Shown here: positions 4,747 to 5,862 of the stretch, one piece after another
How the letters are laid out: every line of letters starts with the position of its first letter
Numbering within the stretch: position 1 is the stretch's first letter
Assembly (NCBI GenBank): GCA_017391665.1
Contig: JAFOXS010000341.1
Span: forward strand, 1-5,862
Reading direction: 5' to 3'
Length of the DNA stretch: 5,862 nucleotides
From: Alistipes sp.
GTDB lineage: Bacteria; Bacteroidota; Bacteroidia; Bacteroidales; Rikenellaceae
The notes under the pieces: generated by a model
Told to the model about the DNA's origin: nothing
The model's input: only the letters and a program-made list of their open reading frames with translations
The model's database searches: none
Program-made: the position numbers and the translations under genes

Positions 4747-5862
4747 CTATTTATATAATAAGGTATAACGCCAGGGCTCGATATCCTGCTCCAGGTGCAG
4801 TGGCAGAATCATCTTTTCGCCCGTCATGGCGTTGGTGTACTCGCCCGCATATATGCCATTGTTGAATGAGGCATGTATAGTGTATGGCGAGAGATTCATT
4901 ATCGCCACCACGCGACTTCCCTCCACCTCGCGGACAAATGTCATCAGGCAATCCTTGGCATTGTTCTCAATCTCAATTGTGCGACCACCACGCTCGCCAG
5001 CCTGAAGAGCGGCTTGTGAATGTTTCAGCGCAATGAGCTTTCTATATCTCTCCGTAAACTCATTGTGCTGGTATTTTGTTATTGGGTCGCGGTCGAAGAA
5101 GGCGAATGTGTGGTCGTAGCCAATCTCCTGACCTGTGTATATTAGTGGCATGGCTGCCTCCCATACAAATGTTAGGGCCGTCATTACCTCCAGCGCATCT
5201 CCAAAACGGTAGAATTCACTGCCGCTCCATGAGTTCTCATCATGGTTTGAGGTGAACATCATTCGCATTGCCGATGCGGGGTATTTCTCTCTGTCGGCAT
5301 ACATCGTATTGCGCAGATCCCATACGCGACGTTCACCGCGGGCAATGTCGCACATCATATGATGAATCTCCCATGCATAGCCCATGTCGAACGCGCGGTC
5401 GAAGAGGTTTAGCTCCTCAGCCTCGGCCAACATGAAGAGATCAGGCTTGATGGCGTGCAGTACGGCCGAAGCCTCCTGCCAGAACTCAATGGGTACGAGC
5501 ATAGCCATGTCGCAACGGAAACCATCAATGTTGTGCTGCTCCACCCAGAAGCGCATTGCATCAATCTGTCCGCGCCACACTTCTCGGTTCGAGTAGTTGA
5601 GTTTTGCGGTGTCGGTCCAGTCCCATGGTACTTTTGTCGTGCCGTCAGCCTCTCGCTCGTACCAGTCGGTCGGTTTTGTTCTGAGCCATTTTGCATCGCG
5701 AGCCGTGTGGTTGGCCACCCAGTCCAACAAAACTTTCATTCCGAGTGAGTGAGCTTTCTCTATAACTGAGTCCAAATCGGCCATCTCGCCAAACTCGGGA
5801 TTCACGGCTTTGTAGTCTTTTATCGAGTAGTAAGAGCCCAAAGTGCCCTTGCGACCCTGCTC
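4747..5862 (-). CDS. Alpha-amylase-family glycoside hydrolase, GH13 (5' end outside the window)
   Basis: The minus-strand frame is open to the window edge and gives 371 residues; the first visible ones read EQGRKGTLGSYYSIKDY. The TTG at 5841 is an internal Leu codon and not the start. The GH13 motifs appear in order: DWVANHTA (region I), DGFRCDMA with the nucleophile Asp at codon 5511-5509 (region II), FMLAEAEE with the acid/base Glu at codon 5424-5422 (region III), and TSNHDENSW with the stabilising Asp at codon 5241-5239 (region IV). All three catalytic carboxylates are intact. A beta-rich C-terminal domain ends with EPWRYTLLYK. The missing N-terminus is probably some tens of residues of the barrel plus any signal peptide, so location in the cell cannot be judged. 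Likely substrates are alpha-1,4-glucans or oligosaccharides. It is the visible first gene of the amylase-TPM-LemA unit; the true promoter is outside the window. Confidence 0.94.
   Translation of the reverse strand, partial: EQGRKGTLGSYYSIKDYKAVNPEFGEMADLDSVIEKAHSLGMKVLLDWVANHTARDAKWLRTKPTDWYEREADGTTKVPWDWTDTAKLNYSNREVWRGQIDAMRFWVEQHNIDGFRCDMAMLVPIEFWQEASAVLHAIKPDLFMLAEAEELNLFDRAFDMGYAWEIHHMMCDIARGERRVWDLRNTMYADREKYPASAMRMMFTSNHDENSWSGSEFYRFGDALEVMTALTFVWEAAMPLIYTGQEIGYDHTFAFFDRDPITKYQHNEFTERYRKLIALKHSQAALQAGERGGRTIEIENNAKDCLMTFVREVEGSRVVAIMNLSPYTIHASFNNGIYAGEYTNAMTGEKMILPLHLEQDIEPWRYTLLYK

Overview
This window looks like ordinary chromosomal DNA from a member of the Bacteroidota, most likely order Bacteroidales. 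The reasons are the L20 sequence type, a close match to the Bacteroides-type promoter (TTTG, 21-nt spacer, TAnnTTTG) at 3148-3180, A-rich leaders without clear Shine-Dalgarno sites, a Tat-exported lipoprotein of the sugar-isomerase TIM-barrel type, and a GH13 enzyme of the type seen in gut Bacteroidales. I cannot place it to genus. I see no mobile element, CRISPR array, tRNA or rRNA gene.

Left part, plus strand: the window opens inside rplT (ribosomal protein L20), whose first residues lie outside. A strong UUCG-capped intrinsic terminator follows at 335-368, then a doxX-like membrane protein gene (425-922). A possible promoter for that gene reuses the terminator's T-tract. The doxX-like gene ends one base from the stop codon of the next gene, which points the other way.

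Middle part, minus strand: a Tat-dependent lipoprotein of the sugar phosphate isomerase/epimerase family (3116 to 2049) has the best promoter in the window and ends at a clear terminator (2002-2032). Beyond it, on the same strand, lies a Gfo/Idh/MocA-family oxidoreductase (1943 to 924). The two families often occur together in Bacteroidota sugar catabolism, but here the terminator suggests the oxidoreductase is expressed partly or wholly on its own.

Right part, minus strand: a three-gene transcription unit reads leftward. It contains a GH13 alpha-amylase-family enzyme (5862 to 4747, N-terminus outside the window), a membrane-anchored TPM-domain protein with a zinc ribbon and Gly-rich tail (4744 to 3836), and a LemA-family lipoprotein (3798 to 3223). 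The first two are only 2 bases apart and the last two 37 bases apart. LemA and TPM proteins are known companions at bacterial envelopes; the tight link to the amylase-family gene is less expected. I found no clear sign of a new system. The observations most worth checking are that operon, the AT palindrome beside the isomerase promoter, and the codon bias of the isomerase gene.
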